A DNA stretch of 46,632 nt from a virus: the IMG/VR virus record IMGVR_UViG_3300045141_000158, positions 1 through 46,632 of that record; one strand, given 5' to 3'. The position numbers and the translations under genes are program-made. The notes below the pieces were generated by a model. It saw nothing but the letters and a program-made list of their open reading frames with translations, ran no database searches and had not been told where the DNA came from. Below, one piece after another: positions 30,945 to 39,437 of this stretch. Numbering within the stretch: position 1 is the stretch's first letter; each line of letters begins with the position of its first letter.

Positions 30945-33040
30945 TGCCAGAGGGGATGACAGACGAGCAGCGGAAGACGACTCTCGACAAGCTGGAAGCC
31001 GTCAAGGCCGAGCTGAGGCGTCGGAACATTTCTGGCTCAAGCGGGGCCTTCACGGACTCGAGCCCCGACAGCGCAGAGCTTCCCCCACCGCTCCCGCCAG
31101 ACAAGAGCACGGTGCAAGAGATAGCCGAGTTCGCGGTACCCTCTGCGGCCAGCATGGCTGGAGCTGCCGGCGGGGCTCGCCTGGTTGCCCCACTCGCTGA
31201 GGCCGCTGGCCCCGCTGCGCCCCTGGTACTTGGGGCCGGTGCGGTCGCTGGCGCGACGGGCCTCGGTGCGCTCGGCCAGGGCACCATGGACGTCGCACGG
31301 ACCGCGATGGGTCTCCCTGGCAAGCCCGACAGCGTCGACGAGGCCCTTAGCAACATGTGGAGTCGGGGCGTCGAAGAGGGCAAAGGCGAGCTCCTGGGTC
31401 GGACCGTCATCGGGCCTGCCATGTCTCGGATACTTCCGTACAGGAAGGCGCTGACACCCCAGAGCGAAGCGATGATGACAGATCACGCTCGCCGCATCAG
31501 GGCCGCGTACGAGGAGATCGGTGGGGCTCCCCTCGTCGAAGACACCCGTGCCCGGTGGAACCCGGCGCGCTGGATGAGCCCCGCCGAGACAGAGCTCGAT
31601 GACCATGCCGTGGTCCAGCGACTGACCGCGGCCGGTTACGATCCCAAGGTCGCGCGCAAGGTGGCTCTCACGGGGGGCCTTGCCCCGTCTGAGGTCGAGA
31701 ACTCCACGTTCTCCAAGCTGTGGGGTTATATCTCGTCCAGCAAGGTGGAGCCCCACACAGTCCTCGACCTCAAGTACAACGTCTCCCGCTCCAAGCTCGC
31801 ACAGGTGGCAGGGCTCGAGGACATTGGTGCCAAGTTCGCCGACATGCTCCCACCAGAGAAGGTGGGGGATGCTGTCGAGATGGCGGTCCACGGTCGCTTC
31901 AACGAGCTCAACATGGCGCGGACTACGGGCATGAACGGGGTCGCGAGCAAGCTGCCAGATGGATTCACGGTTGACGTCTCGGCTGCCAAGCGCTTCCGGA
32001 CCCCGACGGGATCGTACCACCCGAAGGGTGCACCCCTGAATCCTGACGACATCCGGCCCATGACCCTGATCCAGGGCCTGGACAACAAGTCCAGCTTCAC
32101 GGACGTCCAGAACGTACGCACCTCGCTTGGCTCGATGATGCACGACGAGCGGCTTTCGGACACCCAAAAGGATGCAGCCAAGCGGGCTGCCAAGTACCTG
32201 GACCGAGCGACCAAGAAGTCGCTGCCACCCGAGCTCCACGACGCGTTCGATCTCTGGTCCCATGCCGACGACGAGATGAATCGGGAAGCGTTCAACAGCC
32301 ACTTCATCAAGGGCTTGCTCTCGAACAAAGGTGGCCTGCGGGCATATGCAGAGAACAAGCTCATCAAGCCCGGCGACGTCGGCCAGTTCCGCAAACTCGA
32401 GCGGGCGCTCTCGGGGACCGCTGATGGGGACAAGCTCATTGCCAGCGTGAAGGGTGCGATCAACGAGCGAGTCCTGAACGGGGCGTCGAGCGCCGACGGG
32501 GTCATCAACCCAAGCCGCCTGGTCATTAACCTGGCAACGGAGAGCAAAGGCTACGGGAAGCACTTCCTCAATGCGGTGATGGGCCCCGACTACGTCCAGC
32601 ACTACCAGCAGTACGCAGAGGTCATGAATCAAGTCAACCACGCTGCCCAGCGTGCAAGCAGCCGCATGGCTCCCGTGAAGGCTCTCGGTGGTGCAGCCCT
32701 CGTGGCCGGGGGCATCTACGATGCGACACAGGGGACGCTGGGCCAACAAGACGTCCTCACGCTCGCGGCCGCCATGTACGCGCCCCGGGCAGTCTCCGCA
32801 ATCCTCACGAGCCGTCAGGCCACGAAGTGGCTCCTCAAGGCAGCCAACCACGTAGCCACGGGCAAGAACCCGATGACTGCCAGTCGCCTCGCCGGTCGTG
32901 CCCTCGAGTATGTGGGCGTGACGCCCGAGGCCGCGCTAGAAGGTCTTGGTATCCTACCGAACGAGCGGCAGGACAAGATGAACCAGGAGATTGGGGCCCT
33001 TCGTTCGGACCCGACCCGCATGGCTCCCGGTGCTCTCTAG
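30944..33040 (+). CDS. Largest internal virion protein, 698 aa
   Basis: ATG at 30944 (TGATG with the upstream stop). Residues 48-115 form a long Ala/Gly/Val-rich hydrophobic region able to insert into membranes. The middle is charged and helical. Residues 560-620 hold a second Ala/Gly hydrophobic patch. It is the last gene of the late arm, as is the ejection protein gp16 in T7-like phages. No catalytic domain is recognised. A long antisense open frame here is a GC-content artefact. Confidence 0.6.
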   Translation: MPEGMTDEQRKTTLDKLEAVKAELRRRNISGSSGAFTDSSPDSAELPPPLPPDKSTVQEIAEFAVPSAASMAGAAGGARLVAPLAEAAGPAAPLVLGAGAVAGATGLGALGQGTMDVARTAMGLPGKPDSVDEALSNMWSRGVEEGKGELLGRTVIGPAMSRILPYRKALTPQSEAMMTDHARRIRAAYEEIGGAPLVEDTRARWNPARWMSPAETELDDHAVVQRLTAAGYDPKVARKVALTGGLAPSEVENSTFSKLWGYISSSKVEPHTVLDLKYNVSRSKLAQVAGLEDIGAKFADMLPPEKVGDAVEMAVHGRFNELNMARTTGMNGVASKLPDGFTVDVSAAKRFRTPTGSYHPKGAPLNPDDIRPMTLIQGLDNKSSFTDVQNVRTSLGSMMHDERLSDTQKDAAKRAAKYLDRATKKSLPPELHDAFDLWSHADDEMNREAFNSHFIKGLLSNKGGLRAYAENKLIKPGDVGQFRKLERALSGTADGDKLIASVKGAINERVLNGASSADGVINPSRLVINLATESKGYGKHFLNAVMGPDYVQHYQQYAEVMNQVNHAAQRASSRMAPVKALGGAALVAGGIYDATQGTLGQQDVLTLAAAMYAPRAVSAILTSRQATKWLLKAANHVATGKNPMTASRLAGRALEYVGVTPEAALEGLGILPNERQDKMNQEIGALRSDPTRMAPGAL

Positions 33041-33043
33041 CCG

Positions 33044-33072
33044 TTGGCGCTTCAATAATTGAAGCCCGTAGA
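33044..33072. repeat. 29-bp dyad repeat, copy f
   Basis: GTTG-N4-TTCA-N5-TGAA-GCCC-GTAG, directly followed by an ATG, as in copies e and i. Confidence 0.65.
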
Positions 33073-33123
33073 TGGCACGCTGCCCCAACCCCGCTCACGT
33101 GCCTTGGCAGGACACCTTTTGAA
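33073..33123 (+). CDS. Possible 16-aa micro-peptide
   Basis: ATG immediately follows dyad copy f, in the same geometry as the large terminase and tail-hub starts. It encodes 16 residues with one Cys and one His before TGA. There is no independent evidence of translation; it is listed because of the shared start context. Confidence 0.25.
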
Positions 33124-33147
33124 TACCTGCCGCCCACCTGCGTAGTA

Positions 33148-33204
33148 GAGCGCCCTTCGGGCGCCCACCCCTCCCCTCCCCGTGCTCGGCAGGGAATAGC
33201 CCAG
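33148..33204 (-). repeat. Composite G-tract/hairpin element, copy E3
   Basis: Minus strand: CTGGGCTATTCCCTGCC head, GAGC, four G-runs of 3-4 (GGGGAGGGGAGGGGTGGG), then GCGCCC-GAA-GGGCGC. This is the clearest G-quadruplex-type tract of the four copies. Confidence 0.65.
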
Positions 33205-33235
33205 ACAGCCAAAGGATCTTTTCGTCCTGCGCTGC

Positions 33236-33300
33236 CTGGGTTGTTATTCCCTACCGAGCCTCCCCGGAGGGGGGAGGGGGGGTCCGCCCAAGGGGCGGAC
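33236..33300 (+). repeat. Composite G-tract/hairpin element, copy E2
   Basis: CTGGGTTGTTATTCCCTACC head, GAGCC, G-tract (33257-33272) and GTCCGCCC/GGGCGGAC hairpin ending at the early-arm stop codon. Confidence 0.65.
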
Positions 33301-33303
33301 TAG

Positions 33304-33597
33304 CTACAGGTACTTCACCTCCTCGAACGCTGGGGCGAACGTCATGGCATGTCGGCGCATCTCCTGTCGCCATGTCACCTGGGCAAAGGCGCTGTCGTCT
33401 TCAGAGATGCCGATAGGCAAGCCCCACTCTGCTGCCTTCTCAGCTACATCGCTGTCGAGGTCCCAGCACACCTTCCACATGGCCAACGGCGCCATGCTCG
33501 AGATCTCCCTCCCGAGATCGTAGACAGCCGTCCTCAACTCTAGCCCACAGATCGGGCACCCGAGTTTATCTTCGTCATTGCACCATGAGCAGTTCAT
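33304..33597 (-). CDS. Zinc-ribbon protein, last gene of the early arm, 97 aa
   Basis: CSWC at residues 3-6 and CPIC about eight residues on form an N-terminal knuckle. The rest is acidic and helical with several Trp and Met. Start overlaps the upstream stop (ATGA). Confidence 0.75.
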   Translation of the reverse strand: MNCSWCNDEDKLGCPICGLELRTAVYDLGREISSMAPLAMWKVCWDLDSDVAEKAAEWGLPIGISEDDSAFAQVTWRQEMRRHAMTFAPAFEEVKYL

Positions 33598-33761
33598 CTG
33601 GCACGTGCCTCATCCCGCTCGACGATCAGCTTCAAGATCACAGCGATGAGGAAGTCCTCTGTGCTGAGCACCATTGCCTCCTCGGTGTCAGCCTTCGCAG
33701 CCCCGATCGCGGCATCGAATAGTGTCCGCGCTTCCATTGATTGTTCTTCAGTTGGGTTCAT
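33594..33761 (-). CDS. Small acidic helical protein, 55 aa
   Basis: ATG at 33761 inside the last codons of the ATPase gene, with GGAGGG upstream. Glu/Ala-rich helix followed by a Leu/Ile/Val-rich helix and ERDEARAR end. Possibly a small partner of the upstream ATPase; not recognised. Confidence 0.65.
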   Translation of the reverse strand: MNPTEEQSMEARTLFDAAIGAAKADTEEAMVLSTEDFLIAVILKLIVERDEARAR

Positions 33762-34920
33762 CTGGTCCCTCCGAATTCTTCCCGTCTTCGCTCCCAAGCC
33801 AGATGTAGATATTCGGTGCGCTCTCGTCTCTCTTCACATAGCACCCCTCGATCAACGTCTCCATGATGCCCCGGAATACGTCAGCCCTGATCGGATACAG
33901 CAGCCGCAACAACTCGCTGTGAGCAATCCGCTTCCGTCTCTGGAGCGTTGTGATTGCCCTCGAGAGGAACGGCGTATTCTGGTCCCCCCCAATCTCGGCA
34001 AAGGCCCCCGGTGCCGTTGTCTCGATTGTATTCACGCTCATCAGCGCGGCCTCTAGGTCATCGGGATCAATGATCATCCGTCTCTGACTGCTCGCGATGA
34101 CCATGCTGAACCTGAGTAGATGGTCGTGCTTCCTCCCGAAGAAGCCTTCCATTCTCTTGTCCGCAGGCGGCTGCATCCCGTTGTACCACTTGATGAACCA
34201 AGCCCGGGCGTCCGCGTTCAGCTTGAACTCCCCCTCCATCTGCCCAATGTCCATGAGGAATAGACGCAGATACTCCCGTAGGGAGATCTCATCCTCGCTC
34301 AACTCGGGCATTGCGTTCCGTCTGTCGGTGTCTGCCTTGTAGACGAAGATGACTCGGCTAGCGAATCCCTCTTCGAGAGCACTAGGGGGGATTCCCTTGC
34401 TGACTCCATCGGGCGTAGTAGCTGCGATGATTGCGAGAAACACATCACGAAGCGTATTCTCGCCTTTGTTCTTGGTCTTGTACGTCCACTCGTTGGGGCA
34501 GTCATAGAGGTCTGTCAGCAAGTGAATCAAGGGCTCGCTATACTGCTGCTTGCTCAGGAACACCGAGAGCTCGCTGCTGTGTACGAGCACGTTAATCGAC
34601 GCCCCGGTTCCCGACACCGGCTCGATCTCCTGAATGAATCTCTCAGGCGTTGTCTTTCCCTTGATGACCTTGAGCGTCGGGACGCTCTTCACAAGTTCGA
34701 CGCCGATGTTGATCGCCGTACTCTTACGGCACCGGGCACTGCCCGCTACCAGGATCGTGAAGAAGTTTGGGTACAGCTTGTAGTACCCCCGATTCATGTA
34801 GCACTTGCGCCCGAGGGCAGCACCCACCAGCGTCATCGCCGTAAACAGGTGGAACTCTGCGGGGCTCTCTTGCTTCCGCGTGTACTCCATGTACATGTCG
34901 AGGAAGTTGTCACCCTCCAT
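33748..34920 (-). CDS. DUF3987-like replication ATPase/helicase, 390 aa
   Basis: N-terminal block (EFHLFTAMTLVGAALGRKCY) and the following FFTILVAGSARCRKSTAI resemble the DUF3987 primase-helicase group common in phages. The P-loop reads G-S-A-R-C-R-K-S-T: the usual Gly before Lys is Arg. Downstream are HSSELSVFL (Walker-B-like position), LTDLYDCP, and a Thr/Pro sensor-like segment. The C-terminus is a winged-helix-like domain. A replication helicase or loader role is likely; no primase zinc finger is visible. Confidence 0.65.
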   Translation of the reverse strand: MEGDNFLDMYMEYTRKQESPAEFHLFTAMTLVGAALGRKCYMNRGYYKLYPNFFTILVAGSARCRKSTAINIGVELVKSVPTLKVIKGKTTPERFIQEIEPVSGTGASINVLVHSSELSVFLSKQQYSEPLIHLLTDLYDCPNEWTYKTKNKGENTLRDVFLAIIAATTPDGVSKGIPPSALEEGFASRVIFVYKADTDRRNAMPELSEDEISLREYLRLFLMDIGQMEGEFKLNADARAWFIKWYNGMQPPADKRMEGFFGRKHDHLLRFSMVIASSQRRMIIDPDDLEAALMSVNTIETTAPGAFAEIGGDQNTPFLSRAITTLQRRKRIAHSELLRLLYPIRADVFRGIMETLIEGCYVKRDESAPNIYIWLGSEDGKNSEGPDEPN

Positions 34921-35128
34921 GGTTGAACCTCAACATCTTTGCCTTCGCAAGCTTTAAGACGATCTCCCGTATACCCTCGTCCTGCTGGTACGGCGTGTGC
35001 CCCACGACTTCCCCACGCTCGTTGTACGCGACCCAGACACCAGTGCAATGTCCGAGTCTCTTGGTCACTTTCTTGATCGAGTCCCCTGGGACCCACACCA
35101 GGTAATCACCCTTGCTGAGCAGCTGCAT
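34910..35128 (-). CDS. Hypothetical protein between polymerase and ATPase, 72 aa
   Basis: AGGAGG before ATG at 35128, overlapping the polymerase stop by 23 bp. N-terminal 40 residues are an SH3-like beta segment with DYLVWVPG and GVWVAYNERGEVVG, then a basic helix. Replication-associated by context only. Confidence 0.7.
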   Translation of the reverse strand: MQLLSKGDYLVWVPGDSIKKVTKRLGHCTGVWVAYNERGEVVGHTPYQQDEGIREIVLKLAKAKMLRFNHGG

Positions 35129-37418
35129 AGGACCTCCTGTGCTGCTCGACGATAGCCTCGTCTAGCTCCTCCATCTCCTGCCAGTTGTCGCCACTCTTGA
35201 GCTCTACCCCGAGTGTAATCATGCCACCCCAGGTCTCAACCTCGGTCGTCATGACCCGCTCGAGGATCACGGCATTCTCATAGACCTGGTCCTCAGGAAC
35301 CTCCAGCACGATACTATCATGTACCTGGGCAAGTGGTGCAATGCCCATATTGTGCAAAGTCCTAAGGCCCTTGTTCGTCACGCCGACGATCGACGCCTGC
35401 GGCCGTTGGGCATATGCCTTCCTGAACAGATCGTCGTCCATCCGATCGAGGAACAAACGGCGACGCCCGAAGGCGTCATGAACGCACCGTCCCGCCCGTA
35501 CGATATCCCGAATCTTGGGATGCCAGAAAGCCCGAAGCTCGGGGGCCATCTCGTGATAGCTTTCGATCAGGAACTCAGCCTTACGCTTCGCTCCATATAC
35601 GCCCCGGATCACGAGGTCCTCGATATTAACCCCCGCGAGTCTGAGCTGCATGATAAGACGCTTCCATTGCATCCCATAGTTAGTCGCATGGGTCACAGTC
35701 TTGAACGTCTTATACATCAGCTCATCGCTCTTGAGGACAGGCTTCCCCATCACCCGTGTCCCAAACTCGCAGTACGGATTAAGACCGGGTGTAGTATAGA
35801 GCTTTTGTAAAGTCTTGCTGAGGCTGTCGAACGCGACGAACTGTGCCTCTGCTCTCTTGAGATCACCTTGTAGTAGTTTACGGCCGGCTGCCGCTACAAA
35901 CATCCGCCGGGCGCGCATCGGGATGTTCTGAAGTTGGGGACCCTTGCCCTTCCCCCTGCTACTCAAGCGGCCCGATTTTGTACCGTGGATTAGATAGTCA
36001 GCCCGGTACCGTCCATCGTCGTCTGGCACGACAGACAGAAACCCGCTGAGCATTGTCCGTCTTTCCCGGACGTCGATCACCTTCGTGAACACGTCTGCGT
36101 GGTCTGGGTACTTGTACGCGAGGCCCCGCAGTGTGTCTTCGTCTGTGCTCGCCTGCCCCGTCTTCGTGACCTTCAGTTTGGGCAGGTGCAGAATCTCGTG
36201 CAGCAGTTTGCGAAGATCAGGTGGGCTCTTCACGTTGATGTCAAAGCCCACCATCTGCTCAAGCTGAAGCTGTAGGTACTCCCGCTCGAGATCATACCTC
36301 CGTCTCGTCTTCTCCAATCCCTCCTTGTCGATCACGAACCCTGATGACTGCATTGCCATGATAGGCCTGATGAGGCCCATGACATGCTCATTATAGTAGT
36401 CCAACTGCCCTACCTGGATGAGCTCCTTCAGCAGTCCCTCGTAGCTTACATACGTGAGACATGCATCCTTACAGTTATACTCCCAGAGGTTTGTGCTGCT
36501 CTCATGCTTGTAGTACGGGTCGGGAGTATAGATGCTGGTAATGAACCCTAGGTCATGCGCAAACTCTGGGTACAACAGGTGATGCGCCAGCATCGTATCG
36601 AAGTGAATCCTGGGGAACCGGAACCCGTACCGTTCTAGTCGAGTGAGGTCGAACTGGATGTTCTGTCCGATGATTCCTCTGGATAGGAAGACACGGTAAA
36701 GGAGACGCCAGACGTAGGCAAGTTCGCTAGGCGAGAGACGACCTCCTCTAAAGGGTATGCAGATTGCTCGGGTCGCACTGTCGCTGATACCGACACATGT
36801 AGGGTAATCGAACCCGATAGTTTCGATATCGACCGAAATAGGGTCGCCCAGACTGTGGAGATAGTCAACAGTTGTCTGAAGGTCGGCGTTGATGGTAAAG
36901 TCTCTCTGTACTCTCCTGATATCCGGATACAAGCACTCACGCCGTGCCCTCCTCAGATCCCGTTCGATGATGTACGTTGACGGCCAATCTCGGAGTGCGT
37001 GTGCAGGGTGCAAAGTAGCGAGGACTTTACGACCGGGCACGAGAGTACAAGGTACAACCGATCCTCGCCAGGCTTCGATGCTGTCAAGACCCGTAAGCGC
37101 CTTGAGGGCCTGTGCACCACATGCGACAAAGAGGTTGGCAGTCGTAGCCGCAAGTTCCCCCCGCAGAACGGGCAATGCTTCAGTGATCTCTCCAGGCGTT
37201 GGAACCGACGCGTAGTCGCTGAAGTCTTTCCTGACATTGGTTACATAGACCTCCTGCCTTGACAGGCCGAGGAGGCGCCACAGCAATTCACCGGAACTCC
37301 CAGTGAATGGCATCTTTGTGAACACCTCATCAGAACCAGGACGCGCGCCTACCACAGCGAGCTGGCAAGCGCGCGTTCCTGATGCTGGGACCGTAGCCCC
37401 ATGAATAGATGAGGGCAT
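35106..37418 (-). CDS. DNA polymerase A with N-terminal UDG-like and 3'-5' exonuclease domains, 770 aa
   Basis: Residues 20-165 resemble a family-4 uracil-DNA glycosylase: GARPGSDE, FTGSSGELL, TNVRK and LHPAHAL, though the iron-sulfur cysteines are mostly missing. Residues 190-320 carry exonuclease motifs I (D197, E199), II (N253, D257) and III (Y314, D318), so proofreading should be active. The polymerase domain has SGRLSS, motif A at D519 (GDLKRAEAQ), motif B with THATNYG around 576-582 and motif C VHDS (H700, D701). SPO1 polymerase is a known precedent for a UDG-like N-terminus. Replicates phage DNA; coupled to the upstream methyltransferase (TAATG). Confidence 0.9.
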   Translation of the reverse strand: MPSSIHGATVPASGTRACQLAVVGARPGSDEVFTKMPFTGSSGELLWRLLGLSRQEVYVTNVRKDFSDYASVPTPGEITEALPVLRGELAATTANLFVACGAQALKALTGLDSIEAWRGSVVPCTLVPGRKVLATLHPAHALRDWPSTYIIERDLRRARRECLYPDIRRVQRDFTINADLQTTVDYLHSLGDPISVDIETIGFDYPTCVGISDSATRAICIPFRGGRLSPSELAYVWRLLYRVFLSRGIIGQNIQFDLTRLERYGFRFPRIHFDTMLAHHLLYPEFAHDLGFITSIYTPDPYYKHESSTNLWEYNCKDACLTYVSYEGLLKELIQVGQLDYYNEHVMGLIRPIMAMQSSGFVIDKEGLEKTRRRYDLEREYLQLQLEQMVGFDINVKSPPDLRKLLHEILHLPKLKVTKTGQASTDEDTLRGLAYKYPDHADVFTKVIDVRERRTMLSGFLSVVPDDDGRYRADYLIHGTKSGRLSSRGKGKGPQLQNIPMRARRMFVAAAGRKLLQGDLKRAEAQFVAFDSLSKTLQKLYTTPGLNPYCEFGTRVMGKPVLKSDELMYKTFKTVTHATNYGMQWKRLIMQLRLAGVNIEDLVIRGVYGAKRKAEFLIESYHEMAPELRAFWHPKIRDIVRAGRCVHDAFGRRRLFLDRMDDDLFRKAYAQRPQASIVGVTNKGLRTLHNMGIAPLAQVHDSIVLEVPEDQVYENAVILERVMTTEVETWGGMITLGVELKSGDNWQEMEELDEAIVEQHRRSYAAAQQG

Positions 37419-38827
37419 TACCCCTCGCTCGCCGCTGGCGTTTCCTCCGTGGTCTCGGACTGCGCGGCGATGTCTCGTGCCACCCGGTCGATCCCCGAGC
37501 GCCAGAAGTCCACATGCTTCTCGATGCCGATGAACCGCATGCCGAGCTGCGCGGCCCCGACGAGGGTACTTCCACTGCCAGCGAACGGGTCCAGTACCAG
37601 TTCCCCTTTGACGGCAGATGCCTCGATCAGATGCCGCATCAACGCAACCGGCTTCTCGACGCTGTGGATCTTCTTGCTGACTGTGTCGTACTTCAGGGTG
37701 TTGAATGGCTGAGGCTTCACGAGTGACCGGCCCCTATTGATCCAGAAGCAGGGCTCGTAGCTGTAGACCCACGCGCGATTCGGGTCCCCAATGCCGGTCG
37801 TCTGCTTGACCCAGATGATCGGGGTTTCCTCGCACGTACCGAAATGCTTCTTGAGCATCAGGTAGATGGGCTCGTACCTGGTCATGTGGAAGAACACATA
37901 GGCATGGCCGTCCGGCTTGAGCACTCTCGCGGCATGACTGAACGTCTCGTCCAGCATGTCCATGATCTCTTTCGGGTTGTCCGGGTACGCAGCGCCCTGG
38001 CTCTCCGCGAACTTGCTGCTGCTCATCGGTGCCCCCTCGCGGAACAAGCCGATGCCATACGGGGGGTCTGTGACGATCAGATCGACGGCGGCCTCGGGCA
38101 GGTTCCGCAGGACATCCCGGCTGTCCGCATGATAGAAGATCCCCAGGCCTTTCCACGTGGCCTTCCGGATCGGCTGCCGCTGGATGCCTTCGACGACCTG
38201 ATGCTCCTCGCCGTCATCGACCTGGGCCTCGGCGTTGACGTCCTCGACCTGCTTACGCTTCGCGAGCTCACCCCGAAGCTGTGTCTCCTTCAGCCTCCGG
38301 AACCGCTTGAACGCGGCACTCTTCGTCTTCTCCTCGAGCAACTCGGGGAACTCCCGCAGCCCGGCCGCAAGGGCCAGGTCCATGCTGATGCTCCCCGTGG
38401 CCCGGTCGAGCTCCCTTGCTGCGTCCTCAATTCCGTACCCAGTCCCCTCGGCGGTCCGCGAACCCTTCTGCCCGTACCTCGCCTGCTTGGCGTTGTACAG
38501 TCGGTAGAGGCCGATCACCTCTTCCTGCCACTCCAGGTCCTTGCGCCGGATGTTCTCTTCCAGCTCGATCTCCTGCCGTACCACGGGGTCGAGCTCGTCG
38601 AGCCTACGAAACGGGATGGCTTCCCAGCCCAGGTGCTTCGCGGCCAGGATACGCCGGTGGCCTGCGATCAGGTTATTCTCGCCGTCGATGACGACGGGAT
38701 TCAGAAGGCCGAAGCGGGACAAGGAGCCAGCAAGCTCCTCGATGTTCCCGAACATCTTCCGCATGCGGCCTTCGATCTTGATCTCTGTGACCTTGATCGT
38801 GTCTGTTGTCGACGCTGGCAGACTCAT
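37418..38827 (-). CDS. ParB-domain/DNA methyltransferase fusion, 469 aa
   Basis: Residues 10-115 are a ParB/Srx-type domain (NPVVIDGENNLIAGHRR; GHRR at 56-59). Residues 225-450 are a DNA N4-cytosine/N6-adenine methyltransferase of the order DPPY (254-257) then FAGSGST (415-421), both intact. Such fusions occur in phages and mobile elements; the methyltransferase may protect phage DNA from restriction and the ParB-like part may steer it to sites. GGAGG before ATG at 38827. The recognition sequence is unknown. Confidence 0.9.
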   Translation of the reverse strand: MSLPASTTDTIKVTEIKIEGRMRKMFGNIEELAGSLSRFGLLNPVVIDGENNLIAGHRRILAAKHLGWEAIPFRRLDELDPVVRQEIELEENIRRKDLEWQEEVIGLYRLYNAKQARYGQKGSRTAEGTGYGIEDAARELDRATGSISMDLALAAGLREFPELLEEKTKSAAFKRFRRLKETQLRGELAKRKQVEDVNAEAQVDDGEEHQVVEGIQRQPIRKATWKGLGIFYHADSRDVLRNLPEAAVDLIVTDPPYGIGLFREGAPMSSSKFAESQGAAYPDNPKEIMDMLDETFSHAARVLKPDGHAYVFFHMTRYEPIYLMLKKHFGTCEETPIIWVKQTTGIGDPNRAWVYSYEPCFWINRGRSLVKPQPFNTLKYDTVSKKIHSVEKPVALMRHLIEASAVKGELVLDPFAGSGSTLVGAAQLGMRFIGIEKHVDFWRSGIDRVARDIAAQSETTEETPAASEG

Positions 38828-39026
38828 TTATCCTCCAGAGGTAAGACCCGGTGATGCCTGATCACGTGAGTGCATGTCAGCCAACCGAATTCCCCCACAC
38901 TTAACCCCATTGATAAGTGCAGAGGCAGACATCACCGGGCCTCGTTCATGAAGGGGCTGGCAGCCCATGACCCGTCTCCTTGGCCCCTATGACCAAAGCA
39001 ACAGACCACCAGCCCCCTCTAGTTGA
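38828..39026. other. Structured intergenic region upstream of the ParB-methyltransferase gene
   Basis: About 200 bp with a 10-bp inverted repeat (CCCGGTGATG at 38847-38856 and its complement at 38930-38939), an inner CACTT/AAGTG pair, and a GGGCT/AGCCC hairpin near 38956. It is the largest gap in this arm. It may hold a promoter, a leader RNA or the site bound by the ParB-like domain. Confidence 0.45.
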
Positions 39027-39437
39027 TTACTTCGCCTCTGCGTACGGCGGGTTGACCTCGGCGCGGATCGCCGTGCTGTCGTTCTGATCCGGCGAGTGCT
39101 TCACCGTGACGAAGACCTCCTTGCCGGGGAAGTCCTGGATGCTGAACCCGGAGGCCGTGAACGGGATGTGGGCCTTCTTCATGAACCGCTTCATGTTCCA
39201 CAGCGCGTTCGGGTGGTAGCTGAGCGTGAGGAACAGCAGCCGGTTCTTGAACTTGTCCCCGGCCTCCAGCGGGTTGAGCCGCACGTCGAGGTACGGGTAC
39301 TCGCTGCCCTCCTTGTGCTTCTTCACGCAGCTCTTGATCCGGCACAGTTGGAGCCCCGCAGGTATGGGGTCTCCGCCGTCGTCGACGTCCTCCATGTTGA
39401 TGTTGATGAAGTCCGCCGCATCTTCCAACTCGGCCAT
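39027..39437 (-). CDS. DUF669-like ssDNA-binding candidate, 136 aa
   Basis: ATG at 39437 with AAGGAG upstream; a longer reading overlaps another gene. Acidic N-terminus, then a beta-rich domain (PIPAGLQLCRIKSC, YPYLDVRLNP, NRLLFLTLSYHP), a helix with WNMKRFMKKAHIP and a final PGKEVFVTVKH strand, the order seen in DUF669-type proteins that accompany phage RecA-like ATPases. It lies three genes from a Sak4-like ATPase and a Cas4-like nuclease, which supports a recombination/replication role. Confidence 0.6.
   Translation of the reverse strand: MAELEDAADFININMEDVDDGGDPIPAGLQLCRIKSCVKKHKEGSEYPYLDVRLNPLEAGDKFKNRLLFLTLSYHPNALWNMKRFMKKAHIPFTASGFSIQDFPGKEVFVTVKHSPDQNDSTAIRAEVNPPYAEAK

Larger units (their letters stand above)
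33041..33303. other. Convergent intergenic region
   Basis: Between the ends of the late and early arms: dyad copy f, a possible 16-codon reading frame, and composite elements E3 (minus) and E2 (plus) facing each other. Their heads can pair with each other to form a large stem (GGGAATA against TATTCCC). Probably a two-way terminator region. Confidence 0.6.

Noticed and set aside
31037-32851. Long (604-codon) open frame antisense to the 698-aa virion gene
   Set aside because: It has no ribosome site and no recognisable domain, and is explained by GC-rich codon bias of the plus-strand gene, which fits the late operon.
28365-33040. Giant virion RNA polymerase of the N4 type, suggested by the GNA hairpins
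   Set aside because: No protein approaches the size, and no RNA polymerase motifs are seen; the largest protein is 770 aa (DNA polymerase).
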